DNA of 64,000 nucleotides, from positions 276,740-340,739 of the forward strand of contig NZ_LMJT01000001.1 in the NCBI RefSeq assembly GCF_001429395.1, written 5' to 3'. Position 1 is the first letter of the stretch. Each line of letters opens with the position of its first letter. The DNA comes from Allobosea sp. Root381. Lineage in GTDB: Bacteria; Pseudomonadota; Alphaproteobacteria; Rhizobiales; Beijerinckiaceae. Positions 9,706 to 19,969 of the stretch are shown here, piece by piece. The notes under the pieces were generated by a model. That model saw nothing but the letters and a program-made list of their open reading frames with translations. It was not told the DNA's origin and did not search any database. Position numbers and translations under genes: made by a program.

Positions 9706-10174
9706 ACTTCGCCGGGAAGACGGCGCAGGTCTCGGTGCCGTGCGCCAGCAGCTTGCCGCGTTCATCGGTGAGGCGGCCCTCGCTGGTCGCGACCGTTCCA
9801 CCGCGATGGATCACCCTGCCCTCGCAACGGACGATGCCGCTTCCCGGCATGACCGGACGGACATAGTTCACCTTCATCTCCAGCGTCGTATAGCCCTCGC
9901 CGGACTTCAGCGTCGCATGCACGGCGCAGGCCATGGCCGAATCGAGGATGGTTCCGGTCCAGCCGCCATGGACGGTTCCGAGCGGGTTGAAGAAGCGTGC
10001 CGAGGGCCGTCCTGTGAAGACGACCCTGCCCTCATCGACCTCGATCAGCTCGAAATCCATCGTATCGGCGAAAGGCGGCGCGGGATGGCGCCCCGCTATC
10101 ATGCCACGTAGGAATTCGAGCCCGCTCCCGGCGAGAAGGGTCTCCCGCGCCACCACCCCGACTTCACGCGCCAT
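9692..10174 (-). CDS. PaaI-family thioesterase
   Basis: A 160-residue hot-dog fold protein likely to hydrolyse an acyl-CoA or aromatic-CoA thioester. The core motif NPLGTVHGGWTGTILDSAMACA holds the HGG and the acidic catalytic Asp, as in PaaI/YbgC-like enzymes. A good ribosome site (GAGGTGA) precedes the ATG at 10174. It lies just downstream of a MarR regulator on the same strand, with a palindromic operator between them. The true substrate is not known. Confidence 0.9.
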   Translation of the reverse strand: MAREVGVVARETLLAGSGLEFLRGMIAGRHPAPPFADTMDFELIEVDEGRVVFTGRPSARFFNPLGTVHGGWTGTILDSAMACAVHATLKSGEGYTTLEMKVNYVRPVMPGSGIVRCEGRVIHRGGTVATSEGRLTDERGKLLAHGTETCAVFPAKSTAG

Positions 10175-10190
10175 TGCTCACCTCAGTCAT

Positions 10191-10230
10191 GTGTATATAC
10201 ACGTTAGGTGGCGTTCGATCTTGTGGTCAA
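10191..10230 (-). promoter_or_regulatory. Candidate promoter and MarR operator of the thioesterase gene
   Basis: A perfect 12-bp palindrome GTGTATATACAC lies at 10191-10202. On the minus strand a TTGACC box (10225-10230) and TAACGT (10201-10206) are 18 bases apart, and the palindrome overlaps the end of this -10 box and the expected transcription start. The MarR gene is immediately upstream on the same strand. The palindrome is seen directly; its use by this MarR is inference from position. Confidence 0.6.
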
Positions 10231-10237
10231 GCCGCGT

Positions 10238-10708
10238 TCAGGGCGCCTCGCGGGTGACGCGGCGCAGCGCCTTGAGCCGGTCGCGCAGTTCGCTCCAGTT
10301 GTCGGCGCCGAGACCGCCCTCGATGCGCTCCTGCGCGGCACGCCAATGCGGGATCGCGGCCTCGATCGCGGCGCGTCCCCGCTCCGTCACGGCATAGATC
10401 GAGGCGCGGCCCTTGCATTCGACCGGCTCGATCAGCCCCGCTGTCACCAGCAGCTGCAGGTTGCGGGTGAGCGAGGTGCGCTCCAGTGCGAAGCGCTCGG
10501 CCAGCTCGGTCACGGAGCGCCAGGCGCCGGTGCTGAGCGCCGAGAGCAGCACGAACTGCGTGATCTTCAACCCCGTCGGACGCATCGCCTCGTCATAGGC
10601 GCGGGTCACGGCGCGCGCCGTCATGCGCACATGCAGCGCGACGCAGGTCCGGGCAATGTCGTCCAGTTGCGGGGCAGGAGTGGCGGGATCGGGCAGACGG
10701 GTCGTCAT
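10238..10708 (-). CDS. MarR-family transcriptional regulator
   Basis: A 156-residue winged-helix dimer. The DNA-binding part is [20 protein letters not shown] with [19 protein letters not shown] (recognition helix), then the wing [21 protein letters not shown]. MarR proteins usually repress a neighbouring gene and release DNA on binding a small phenolic or lipid-like ligand. Here the neighbour on the same strand is the PaaI-type thioesterase, 63 bases downstream, behind a palindrome. It is divergent from groES, but there is no reason to link the two. Confidence 0.92.
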   Translation of the reverse strand: MTTRLPDPATPAPQLDDIARTCVALHVRMTARAVTRAYDEAMRPTGLKITQFVLLSALSTGAWRSVTELAERFALERTSLTRNLQLLVTAGLIEPVECKGRASIYAVTERGRAAIEAAIPHWRAAQERIEGGLGADNWSELRDRLKALRRVTREAP

Positions 10709-10791
10709 TTCGCCATGCTAGCGTGTTCCGAGGAGGTTGCCAGCCGGGACGGCCGAAGGCCGCGGGATTTAACCTTTCAACGGTTGGTTCC

Positions 10792-10820
10792 TTGACTCGC
10801 GGCGGGCACGCTCCTATCTC
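10792..10820 (+). promoter_or_regulatory. groESL promoter
   Basis: TTGACT (10792-10797) and TATCTC (10815-10820) are 17 bases apart. The extended form CCTTGACT ... CTCCTATCT also resembles the alphaproteobacterial heat-shock (RpoH) promoter pattern, so either sigma factor could use it. It ends 12 bases before the CIRCE-like element. Confidence 0.75.
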
Positions 10821-10831
10821 CGCGCCATCCG

Positions 10832-10858
10832 TTGGCACTCACATACTGAGACTGCTAA
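10832..10858 (+). promoter_or_regulatory. CIRCE-like HrcA operator
   Basis: TTGGCACTC, nine bases, then GACTGCTAA. The CIRCE consensus is TTAGCACTC-N9-GAGTGCTAA, so each arm has one mismatch and the spacing is exact. CIRCE is bound by the repressor HrcA, which is itself folded by GroEL. It lies between the promoter and groES, as expected. Confidence 0.85.
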
Positions 10859-10920
10859 CAGATGCCCATGGCGGGCCCTCGGAGGCCCGTATTGAATTTG
10901 AGCAAGAGGAAGACAGAACC

Positions 10921-11208
10921 ATGAAGTTCCGTCCGCTGCATGACCGCGTCGTGGTCCGCCGCCTTGATGGCGAAGAGAAGACCAAGGGTGGCATCATCAT
11001 CCCCGACACCGCCAAGGAAAAGCCCCAGGAGGGCGAGGTCGTCGCCGTGGGCCCCGGCGCCCGTGACGAAGCCGGCAAGCTCGTCGCCCTCGACGTCAAG
11101 AAGGGCGATCGCGTCCTCTTCGGCAAGTGGAGCGGCACCGAGGTCAAGATCGACGGCCAGGATCTCCTCATCATGAAGGAATCCGACATCATGGGCGTCG
11201 TCGGCTGA
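10921..11208 (+). CDS. groES: Co-chaperonin GroES
   Basis: Ten-kilodalton co-chaperonin (95 residues) that caps the GroEL folding chamber as a heptamer. It begins [20 protein letters not shown]. The mobile loop ([19 protein letters not shown]) and C-terminal [15 protein letters not shown] are canonical. An upstream open frame exists but the ATG at 10921 matches the family, with AAGAGGAAG as ribosome site. It is followed after 47 bases by groEL in one operon, under a heat-shock-type promoter and CIRCE-like operator. Confidence 0.98.
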   Translation: MKFRPLHDRVVVRRLDGEEKTKGGIIIPDTAKEKPQEGEVVAVGPGARDEAGKLVALDVKKGDRVLFGKWSGTEVKIDGQDLLIMKESDIMGVVG

Positions 11209-11219
11209 TAGCCGCCTGA

Positions 11220-12893
<1,674 letters not shown>

Positions 12894-12925
12894 GGAAGTC
12901 CAGACGCCCAAAGCGTCCAAGTGCC

Positions 12926-12947
12926 GAAACCGGGCAGGCCCGGTTTC
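12926..12947 (+). terminator. Hairpin after groEL
   Basis: Nine-bp perfect stem GAAACCGGG / CCCGGTTTC with loop CAGG, 32 bases after the groEL stop. No T-tract follows, so on its own it is more likely an mRNA-stabilising or attenuating hairpin than a terminator. Confidence 0.5.
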
Positions 12948-12993
12948 TGTGGCGGCATGGGTTTCTGATCCAGCCTCTCAGGCAAATACAAGG

Positions 12994-13022
12994 AAGGCCC
13001 GGCGCAAGCCGGGCCTTTTTCT
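12994..13022 (+). terminator. Rho-independent terminator of groESL
   Basis: Ten-bp perfect stem AAGGCCCGGC / GCCGGGCCTT with a GCAA tetraloop, followed by a T-rich run (TTTTTCTTT). It is 100 bases past groEL and should end the groESL transcript. Confidence 0.92.
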
Positions 13023-13184
13023 TTGGCGTATCCTCTTCTTGGGCGCGACGTTGTGCGCCATGCAACGGAGGCGCTCCGCCCGCGAGCCGACATGATGTCC
13101 TCGGCCCCTTGTCTCGCCTATAAAGGAGGCAAGCGCCTCCAGCTTGAGCCGGCGCGAAAACCCAACACCGATCGGGAGAGGTCC

Positions 13185-14297
13185 ATGAAAACCTCCGCAC
13201 TGTTTTCCGGCGCTGCCTTCGCCGCAACCCTGTTCATGTCGGCCCAGGCCGCCCGCGCCGATATCGTGATCGGGCTGATCGCGCCGCTGACCGGCGCGGT
13301 CGCCGCCTATGGCGACCAGGTCAAGAACGGCGCGCAGACGGCCGTCGAGGTCATCAACAAGAACGGCGGCGTGCTCGGGCAGAAGCTCGTGCTGAAGCTC
13401 GCCGACGATGCCGCCGACCCGAAGCAGGGCGTCTCCGCCGCCAATCTGCTGGTCGGCGACAATGTGAAGTTCGTCATCGGGCCGGTGACATCCGGCGCCG
13501 CCATGGCGGTGTCGGACGTGCTGGCCGAGAGCGGCGTGCTGATGGTGACGCCGACGGCGACCACGCCGGCGCTGACGACGCGCGGCCTCACCAACGTCTT
13601 CCGCACCTGCGGCCGCGACGACCAGCAGGCCGACATCGCCGCGGCCTATGTCCTGAAGAACCACAAGGGCAAGAAGGTCGCCATCGTCCACGACAAGGGC
13701 ACCTATGGCAAAGGCCTGGCCGACGCCTTCAAGAAGGGCATCAATGCCGGGGGCATCACCGAGGTCGTCTCGCTGACGGTCAATCCGGGTGACAAGGACC
13801 TGTCCGCCGTCGTCACGCGGCTGAAGGCCGCCGATGTCGACCTGATCTATTTCGGCGGCTACCACCCCGAGGGCGGCCTGCTCTCGCGCCAGCTCGCCGA
13901 TGCCGGCGTCAAGGCGACGATCGTCGGCGGCGAGGGCCTGTCCAACACGGAGTTCTGGGCGATCGGCGGCAGCACGGCCGCCGGGACGCTGTTCACCAAC
14001 GCGACCGACGCCCTGAAGAACCCCGACTCCGCCGCGGCGGTCGCGGCGCTGAAGGAAAAGGGCATCCCTCCCGAGGCCTTCACGCTCAACGCCTATGCCG
14101 CGGTCGAGGTCCTGAAGGCGGGCATCGAGAAGGCCGGCAAGGCGACCGACGCAACGGCTACGGCGAAGGCACTGAAGGACGGGCTCCAGATCAAGACCGC
14201 GATCGGCACGCTCGCCTACGACAAGAACGGCGACCTGAGCTCGCCGAGCTTCTCGATGTTCAAATGGGATGGCGGCAAGATCGTCGCCGCGGACTGA
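13185..14297 (+). CDS. ABC transporter substrate-binding protein, branched-chain amino acid type
   Basis: A 370-residue periplasmic binding protein of the LivJ/LivK family. It has a signal peptide ([20 protein letters not shown], cleavage near AARA-DI), then the family opening [20 protein letters not shown] and [17 protein letters not shown]. The ATG at 13185 follows GGGAGAGG and fits the signal peptide, although the frame is open to 13023. No livHMGF permease or ATPase genes are adjacent, so it is an orphan binding protein. The ligand may be Leu/Ile/Val or another small acid. Confidence 0.93.
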   Translation: MKTSALFSGAAFAATLFMSAQAARADIVIGLIAPLTGAVAAYGDQVKNGAQTAVEVINKNGGVLGQKLVLKLADDAADPKQGVSAANLLVGDNVKFVIGPVTSGAAMAVSDVLAESGVLMVTPTATTPALTTRGLTNVFRTCGRDDQQADIAAAYVLKNHKGKKVAIVHDKGTYGKGLADAFKKGINAGGITEVVSLTVNPGDKDLSAVVTRLKAADVDLIYFGGYHPEGGLLSRQLADAGVKATIVGGEGLSNTEFWAIGGSTAAGTLFTNATDALKNPDSAAAVAALKEKGIPPEAFTLNAYAAVEVLKAGIEKAGKATDATATAKALKDGLQIKTAIGTLAYDKNGDLSSPSFSMFKWDGGKIVAAD

Positions 14298-14602
14298 GGC
14301 GAGCGGGCAGAACGTGGAGCCTGCCGCCGCTTCGCGTCCGCACCGCTGCGTCCGCTGCCGTTATTGCGAGCGAAGCGAAGCAATCCAGCAAAGCGTAGAG
14401 CACTGCCGCCCCTGGATTGCTTCGTCGCTTCGCTCCTCACAATGACGGTGATGGCGGCGCAACCCGGCGATGATGGCCTTAGCCTTGTCCCGCGATGACA
14501 TTTTGCTCATCCGGGAGCATCGCCATTGAAAGGCCGTATCGGCTGCGACATGGTCGCATCCGCGGCTCCCGTCGCGATTCAAGCATTCACCAGGAACAGC
14601 CG
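14298..14602. other. Intergenic region with repeat
   Basis: About 305 bases between the binding protein and the ABC transporter gene. The first half is filled by the large inverted repeat at 14358-14448. The rest shows no reading frame with a credible start or family match. The transporter's frame is open back to 14495 but its likely start is 14603. Confidence 0.5.
14358..14448. repeat. Palindromic repeat, ATTGCGAGCGAAGCGAAGCA type
   Basis: Left arm begins CCGTTATTGCGAGCGAAG and ends CAATCCAG (14388). The right arm begins CTGGATTGCTTCG and ends CAATGACGG, an imperfect inverted copy. Related copies occur at 16870-16910 (left arm only) and 28325-28410 (both arms), with a fragment near 48622. 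This is a dispersed REP-like family typical of Hyphomicrobiales. Confidence 0.85.
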
Positions 14603-16696
14603 ATGCGCCCGTTGAGTTTCGCCGTAGCCGCGCTAGCCGTGATCGCGCTCGTCGTCGGACAGCAGATCGGCAATGCCGGCACGATCGGCATGGGCGTCAT
14701 CGGGCTGCTGCTCGCCTTCGTGACCTTCAGGGCGCCTTCGCTCGCCTTCTTCCTGCGCATCTTCTGCGCGGTCTTCGGCATCGAATACGTCCTCTTCGGC
14801 GGCGCCGCGCTGCTCGGCCAGACCGGACTCTGGCCGACGGACACCGGAATACCCGCCTTCCCGACCAGCCTGCCGACCACGGTCGGCGTATTCAGCATCC
14901 TCGTCTACGCGATCTCCTTCGTGCCGGTGATCGCGAAGATCGCCCGGCTCGCCTCGCCCTATTTCGAATCGCAGCAGACGACGACCGCCAATCTCTGGCC
15001 GATCGGGCCGTTCCAGATCCGGCTCGGCACGCTCGCCGTCGCGCTCTTCGTCTTCCTGATCGTGCTGAACCAGGTCCAGGTCGGCATCACGCTCAGGCTC
15101 TCCTTCTTCAACCGCGATATGTATGACGCGCTGCAGAACAAGGATGCGGCGGCGTTCTGGTACCAGCTGTTCTGGGTGTTCTGCATCTGGGCGGGGATCT
15201 GGGTCGTCTCGAACCTGATCGAGATGTTCGCGAACTACACCCTGCTGATCCGCTGGCGCCGCTTCATGGCGGAGGAGTACAACGCTCGCTGGCTCGGCCG
15301 CGGCACGCATTACCGCATCGCGCTCGCCGGCACGGTCGACAACCCCGACCAGCGCATCGCGGAAGATACGCGCTCCTTCGTCAACTCGACCTACGGCTTC
15401 GCGCTGCCGCTGCTGACGCAGATTTCCACCCTCGTCTCGTTCTCGATCATCCTCTGGAACATCAACGTCGCCTTCAACCTGCCCGGCACCAACATCGCGA
15501 TCCCCGGCTACATCTTCTGGGTCGCCTTCCTCTATGCGGCGGCGGCAACCTGGCTGACTCACCTCATCGGCCGGCCGCTGATCGGCCTCGAATTCGAGCA
15601 GGAGCGGCGCGAAGCGAATTTCCGCTTCTCGCTGGCGCGCCTGCGCGAATACTCCGAGCAGATCGCGCTGATGTCCGGCGAGCGCACCGAGCGCGTGCAT
15701 CTCTCGCAGCGCTTCGGCGAGATCGTCGAGAACTTCTACCGGCTGGTCTGGCGCCGGCTGAAGCTCACCACCTTCACGCTGTCCTACAACCAGGTCAGCG
15801 TCGTGCTGCCCTACATGATCCTGGCGCCCTACTATTTCGCCGGCACGATCACGCTCGGCGTGATGATGCAGGTCGCAGGCGCCTTCGACCGAGTGCAGAC
15901 CGCGCTCTCCTTCATCATCAACAGCTACTCCTCGATCGCCTCCTATCTCGCCTCGATCGCCCGTCTGACGAGCTTCGAGCACGAGATCGAGAAGGCGCGC
16001 GACGACGCGGCGGATGCGACGATGCGGCGCGAGCGGATCGGCGAAAGCGAGATCAGCCTCTCCGAGACTGTGCTCGAGTTGCCGAACGGCCAGCCCATCG
16101 TGCGGATCGGAGAGCTCGATCTCGGCAAGGCGCGCTCGACGTTGGTGGTCGGCCCGTCCGGCTCCGGCAAGTCGACCATGTTCCGCGCCATCGCCGGCAT
16201 CTGGCCGTTCGGCTCCGGCAAGGTCGGCATCCAGGCCGACGCCGAGATCATGCTGCTGCCGCAGCGCCCCTATCTGCCGCAGGGCTCGCTGCGGGCGGCG
16301 CTGGCCTATCCCGCCGAGGCCGAGGCCTATGGCGAGGCCGAGATCCGAGAGGCGATGGAAAAGGTCCGGCTCGGCCATCTCGCCGACCGGCTGGACGAGG
16401 TCGACCTCTGGGGCCAGCGCCTCTCCGGCGGCGAGCAGCAGCGGCTTGCCGTGGCGCGGGCGCTGCTGGCCAAGCCCGACTGGCTCTTCCTCGACGAGGC
16501 GACCGCCTCGCTCGACGAGAAGCTCGAGGTCGAGATCTACGACGCCATTTCGCGCGAGCTGCCGGACACGCGCATCGTCTCGATCGGCCATCGCTCGGCG
16601 CTGCGCGGCATGCATGAGGCGATCGTGACGATGGAGCCGAACGACGACGGCACCTTCACACCGCGCGAAACGTCGAAGGCGGCGGCGGAGGCGTAG
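14603..16696 (+). CDS. ABC transporter, fused permease and ATPase (YddA/SbmA-like)
   Basis: A 697-residue half-transporter with membrane and ATPase domains in one chain. Residues about 1-120 carry extra hydrophobic segments. The ABC_membrane_2 type domain follows (NRDMYDALQNKDAAAFWYQL and the ADWLTRxL-like region). The ATPase has Walker A GPSGSGKST, signature LSGGEQQRLAVARAL and Walker B DWLFLDEATASLDE. Relatives include E. coli YddA, rhizobial BacA and mycobacterial Rv1819c, which take up peptides or cobalamin, but most members are uncharacterised. I chose the ATG at 14603 by homology of the hydrophobic N-terminus; the frame extends upstream. Confidence 0.9.
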   Translation: MRPLSFAVAALAVIALVVGQQIGNAGTIGMGVIGLLLAFVTFRAPSLAFFLRIFCAVFGIEYVLFGGAALLGQTGLWPTDTGIPAFPTSLPTTVGVFSILVYAISFVPVIAKIARLASPYFESQQTTTANLWPIGPFQIRLGTLAVALFVFLIVLNQVQVGITLRLSFFNRDMYDALQNKDAAAFWYQLFWVFCIWAGIWVVSNLIEMFANYTLLIRWRRFMAEEYNARWLGRGTHYRIALAGTVDNPDQRIAEDTRSFVNSTYGFALPLLTQISTLVSFSIILWNINVAFNLPGTNIAIPGYIFWVAFLYAAAATWLTHLIGRPLIGLEFEQERREANFRFSLARLREYSEQIALMSGERTERVHLSQRFGEIVENFYRLVWRRLKLTTFTLSYNQVSVVLPYMILAPYYFAGTITLGVMMQVAGAFDRVQTALSFIINSYSSIASYLASIARLTSFEHEIEKARDDAADATMRRERIGESEISLSETVLELPNGQPIVRIGELDLGKARSTLVVGPSGSGKSTMFRAIAGIWPFGSGKVGIQADAEIMLLPQRPYLPQGSLRAALAYPAEAEAYGEAEIREAMEKVRLGHLADRLDEVDLWGQRLSGGEQQRLAVARALLAKPDWLFLDEATASLDEKLEVEIYDAISRELPDTRIVSIGHRSALRGMHEAIVTMEPNDDGTFTPRETSKAAAEA

Positions 16697-16730
16697 GCCT
16701 GCTGCTGCCGTACGGCTTCGCTTCACAGCG

Positions 16731-16823
16731 CGTCATGCTCGCCCTTGTGGCGAGCATCCACGTCTTGAACACCGGCCTTGGCGACGAAGACTTGGATGGC
16801 CGGCACAAGCCCGACCATGACGG
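16731..16823. repeat. Palindromic repeat, CGTCATGCTCG type
   Basis: Starts CGTCATGCTCGCCC and ends in CATGACGG, with an internal pair CTCGCC...GGCGAG. It is a diverged member of the family seen at 27255-27331 and 62186-62251. Confidence 0.6.
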
Positions 16824-16832
16824 AGAAGGCAT

Positions 16833-16868
16833 GTTTAGAGCGCTCTTCGATCAGATTGAAACGCTCTC
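16833..16868. repeat. Short palindrome, AGAGCG type
   Basis: AGAGCGCTCTTCGATCAGAT then TGAAACGCTCT. The outer arms AGAGCG and CGCTCT pair. A related fragment (TTCTTCGATCAGACCGAG) is at about 48594. I recognise this as a dispersed Hyphomicrobiales intergenic element. Confidence 0.6.
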
Positions 16869-16869
16869 C

Positions 16870-16910
16870 CCGTCATTGCGAGAAGCGCAAGCGACGAAGC
16901 AATCCAGGGG
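16870..16910. repeat. Half copy of the ATTGCGAG repeat
   Basis: CCGTCATTGCGAGAAGCG followed by GACGAAGCAATCCAGG matches the left arm of the element at 14358-14448. The right arm is missing. Confidence 0.7.
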
Positions 16911-17065
16911 CAGCACGCGTTCTGCGACGGCACCCGATGCGATCCCGCGCCCCATCCGAGAACTCCGGAGCTCTCGATGGATCCCGAAGCCGCGCTGCTG
17001 ACGCAGCTTGCCCGGGATGACGTCGCGTTTCCGAAAGAACCGCGGATACGGAAAGAGCGGGTTCT

Positions 17066-17548
17066 TTACAGCGCCCGGTCGAACTGGATCTCGCCCGCGC
17101 CGCCCTTGAGCACGAGCTTGCCGTTGACGAGGTCCCAGTTGCGAGTGGCACGTAGCGCGGTCAGGAAGCTTCGCTCGAAATCCGAGGCGCCCTTGTCGCA
17201 GCTGCGCTTGGTCAGGGCGAGCGGCCCGACGGCGAAGGATTGCTGGCGCATCGGATAAGCAGCCGCCGAAAATGTGTTGCAGCCGCCGAAACCGGTGCCA
17301 CGCAGGTTGCTGTCGACCTGGAAGGTGGCGCGCCGGTCGGCGACCGGCCTGCCGTTGAGCGAAACCACCGTCCAGGAGGCGCCAAGCGGGAAGTTCTTTT
17401 CCTGCTGCGGCTGGGCCGGCGCCTGCGGCGTCCCCAGCTCCTCGCGCGACGGCATCTGCTGGCGGCGCTGGGCGTTTGCGTCGGACGGCAGCAGCAGCGG
17501 CGCGGCGATCGCGGAGAGAACGGCGGCATAGCCAAGGCGTCGAATCAT
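17066..17548 (-). CDS. META-domain protein (HslJ-like), secreted
   Basis: A 160-residue protein with a signal peptide (MIRRLGYAAVLSAIAAPLLL, cleavage near SDANA-QR), a Pro/Gln linker, then one META domain. Family features are the opening GASWTVVSLNGRPVADRRAT and the Cys-containing FGGCNTFSAAAY core, with Cys again in TKRSCDKG. E. coli HslJ, a heat-shock lipoprotein tied to novobiocin resistance, is the best-known relative. Function here is unknown. The ATG at 17548 is chosen because it begins the signal peptide; the frame is open 26 codons further. Confidence 0.85.
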   Translation of the reverse strand: MIRRLGYAAVLSAIAAPLLLPSDANAQRRQQMPSREELGTPQAPAQPQQEKNFPLGASWTVVSLNGRPVADRRATFQVDSNLRGTGFGGCNTFSAAAYPMRQQSFAVGPLALTKRSCDKGASDFERSFLTALRATRNWDLVNGKLVLKGGAGEIQFDRAL

Positions 17549-17754
17549 TGTCGTCTTACCCGGTCGTCTAACCTGAAGTCGCGCGCGGACGCACGGAAGG
17601 GCCGCAGCCCCAGCGGTCGGTCTCATGAAACGCGTAGCGGGCTATCGCGCCGCGATCAACCGCGAAGCGGATTCGCCTACGATTTCCGAACCACTCATCG
17701 ACCGACAACGCGGAGAATTTTGGGCACACCTGCGCAGGAGCAAGGAAATCCCGT

Positions 17755-18744
17755 TCAGATACGCGCCCGGAGCCGCTCGATCAGCGGATTGGCCTTGCGG
17801 AAGACATAGGCGGGCGCGCTGACGGTGATGTCGTCGGCACCGGCCTTCGCCAGATGATCCACCAGCGCGAACACCGCCTTTTCGGGGCAGTGGATCGTCA
17901 CGATCCCGCCGGGCGCGCTCGCCCCGAAGGGCAGCCTGGCGCCGAACAGCCGAGCGAGATCGCCCAGCGTATCGGAGGCGGCATCGAGCCGCGCCCGGAT
18001 CTCACGCACCGAGCGCGCCTCCTCCTCGGCCGCGATCCGCGACAGGATGGCGTTCGCAGCCGCCTTCGCGCGCGCCCCCCAGGGCGCGCGGACGGAGGCG
18101 ACGAGATTGGCTTCGGAGGCCAGCATCACGCCATCGTCGAGGATCTTCAGCGCGTTTGCGGAGAGGGTCGCACCGGTCGTCGTGATGTCGACCACGATCT
18201 CGGCCGAGCCGGCCGCCGGCGCGCCCTCGGTCGCGCCCAGGCTCTCGACGATGCGATAGTCGGCGAGGCCGTGGCTGGCGAAGAAGCGCCGGGTCAGATT
18301 GACGTATTTGGTGGCGACGCGGAGCTTGCGGCCCTGGCGGATGCGCATGGTCGAGGCGACATCGTCGAGATCGGCCATGCTGCGCACGTCGATCCAGGCC
18401 TGCGGCACGGCGACCACGACATTGGCGTGGCCGAAGCCGAGCGGCGTAAGCATCTCGACCGCGGCATCGGCATCGGCCACCTGCTCGCGCACCAGATCCT
18501 CGCCGGTGATGCCGAGATGGGCGGCGCCCGAGGCCAGTTGCGCCACGATCTCGGAGGCCGAGAGGAAGGCGACCTCCGCCCCCTCGACGCCGGCGATCGT
18601 GCCGCGATAGTCGCGCTCGCCGCGCGACTTGACGAATTTCAGCCCGGCGCGGCCGAAGAAGGCGGTGGCGTTCTCCTGCAGCCTGCCCTTGGAGGGAACG
18701 GCCAGGACGAGCGGAGCGTCGTTCACGAGGGGGGTCTCAGTCAT
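17755..18744 (-). CDS. hisG: ATP phosphoribosyltransferase catalytic subunit HisG
   Basis: First step of histidine synthesis: ATP plus PRPP gives phosphoribosyl-ATP. The protein has 329 residues. The N-terminus (LVLAVPSKGRLQENATAFF) and the PRPP loop EIVVDITTTGATLSANALK are typical. It overlaps hisZ by ATGA (18741-18744), so the two are co-translated. It is about 100 residues longer than the classical short HisG that works with HisZ. The extra C-terminal part (GGIVTIHCPEKAVFALVDHL, then AGADDITVSAPAYVF) resembles the ACT-like regulatory domain of long HisG. Confidence 0.95.
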   Translation of the reverse strand: MTETPLVNDAPLVLAVPSKGRLQENATAFFGRAGLKFVKSRGERDYRGTIAGVEGAEVAFLSASEIVAQLASGAAHLGITGEDLVREQVADADAAVEMLTPLGFGHANVVVAVPQAWIDVRSMADLDDVASTMRIRQGRKLRVATKYVNLTRRFFASHGLADYRIVESLGATEGAPAAGSAEIVVDITTTGATLSANALKILDDGVMLASEANLVASVRAPWGARAKAAANAILSRIAAEEEARSVREIRARLDAASDTLGDLARLFGARLPFGASAPGGIVTIHCPEKAVFALVDHLAKAGADDITVSAPAYVFRKANPLIERLRARI

Positions 18745-19853
18745 GCGGCTTCTCCCGCCAGGCGATCGAGCCAGATCGAGGCTCCGACGGCCGGGATCGG
18801 CGCGGCCGCGCCGAGACGGCGCAGGACGTCGTCGTAGCGGCCGCCGCCGGCGACCGGCTTGATGTCCGGACGATCGGGATCGTGCAGCTCGAAGATGAAG
18901 CCGGTATAGTAATCGAGATTGCGGGCGAAGGCGGCCTGGAAGGCGATTGCCCCGACATCGACGCCGCGCACGGCGAGGAAGCCGGTGCGCTCGTCGAAAG
19001 CGTCGAGCTCGCGGCCGAGATCGAGCGAAGCCTGGTCGGCGAGCGCGCGCAGCGCGGCGGAAGCCGTGTCAGGATCGCCCTTGATCGCCAGAACCTGCGC
19101 CAGCAGGGCCTTCACATCGGCATTGACCGGGTTCTCGCGCTCGGCGGCGCGGGCCAGGAAACGCTCGGCGATATCGCCGGCGCTGCGGCCGCCGACCGTC
19201 GAGATGCCGGCGATGGACAGCACGTCCTCGACAAAGGCCTTGGCGGCCTTGGGATCCTGCCCTTCCAGCGCCTTGAGCAGGCCGGCATGGGCGGAGCCGC
19301 CCTCGGCAGCCGCAGGATCAAGCGCATCGACCGCCTGCGGGCCCCTGCCCTGCACGACGGCGCGCATCAGCCGGCGGCGGGCGCCGGCCGGAACGGACAA
19401 GCCGTCGAGCAGCGCGCCGAGCAGCGCGACGTCGCCCATCAGGATCTTCGGCTTCGTCAGCCCGAGCATCGCCGTCGCCTCGACGGTCAGCGCCATGATC
19501 TCGGCATCGGTCGCGGTGAAATCGTCGCGGCCGAAGGATTCGATGCCGGCCTGGGCGAACTCGCCGGGCTCGCGGCTGCGCATGCGGAAAACCGGCCCGG
19601 CATAGGCATAGGCCGCCGGCTCGCTCGACCCGGAGGCGATGTGATCGAGCGCGACGGGGATGGTGTATTCCGGCCGCAGGCACCAGTCGCGGCCATCGGC
19701 ATCCTGCGTCATGAAGATGCGGCGGCGGATGTCCTCGCCCGACAGATCGAGAAAGACGTCGGCCGGCTGCAGGATCGCGGGTTCGGCGCGGGCATAGCCT
19801 TCGCGCGCGAACAGCGCGATCACGGTCTCGATGCTGGCTGCGATGGCGGGCAC
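18741..19853 (-). CDS. hisZ: ATP phosphoribosyltransferase regulatory subunit HisZ
   Basis: HisRS-like protein without aminoacylation activity that forms the regulatory subunit of HisG. About 370 residues from a GTG start at 19853 (protein VPAIAASIETVIALFAREGY). The frame remains open back to 19967, but that would add 38 residues with no family match. The class II synthetase fold is visible in LRPEYTIPVALDHI and RSREPGEFAQAGIESFGRDD, and the C-terminal YYTGFIFELHD and GGGRYDDVLRRLG match the HisRS-like HisB motif. It lies between hisS and hisG. Confidence 0.93.
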   Translation of the reverse strand: MPAIAASIETVIALFAREGYARAEPAILQPADVFLDLSGEDIRRRIFMTQDADGRDWCLRPEYTIPVALDHIASGSSEPAAYAYAGPVFRMRSREPGEFAQAGIESFGRDDFTATDAEIMALTVEATAMLGLTKPKILMGDVALLGALLDGLSVPAGARRRLMRAVVQGRGPQAVDALDPAAAEGGSAHAGLLKALEGQDPKAAKAFVEDVLSIAGISTVGGRSAGDIAERFLARAAERENPVNADVKALLAQVLAIKGDPDTASAALRALADQASLDLGRELDAFDERTGFLAVRGVDVGAIAFQAAFARNLDYYTGFIFELHDPDRPDIKPVAGGGRYDDVLRRLGAAAPIPAVGASIWLDRLAGEAA

Positions 19854-19969
19854 GGCTGCTTCATCCTGTTGCGGGCGCTGTCCTAGCAGCGGCGGCCAGA
19901 ATTTTCGACCGGTTTGAGGGAATTGGGTGAACGGGAATCGACAGGCACGGGAACCGCAACGCCCCATTA

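Larger units (their letters stand above)
16697..17065. other. Intergenic region packed with repeats
   Basis: About 370 bases between two convergent genes with no credible gene. It holds three repeat elements in a row: 16731-16823 (GTCATGCTCG type), 16833-16868 (AGAGCG...CGCTCT type) and 16870-16910 (half of the ATTGCGAG type). The rest includes a fourth weak hairpin-like stretch ending in GGATGACG (about 16977-17024). Confidence 0.65.

Noticed and set aside
14633..16726. A 697-codon frame opposite the ABC transporter
   Set aside because: Shadow of the true gene; composition is biased and no domain is visible.
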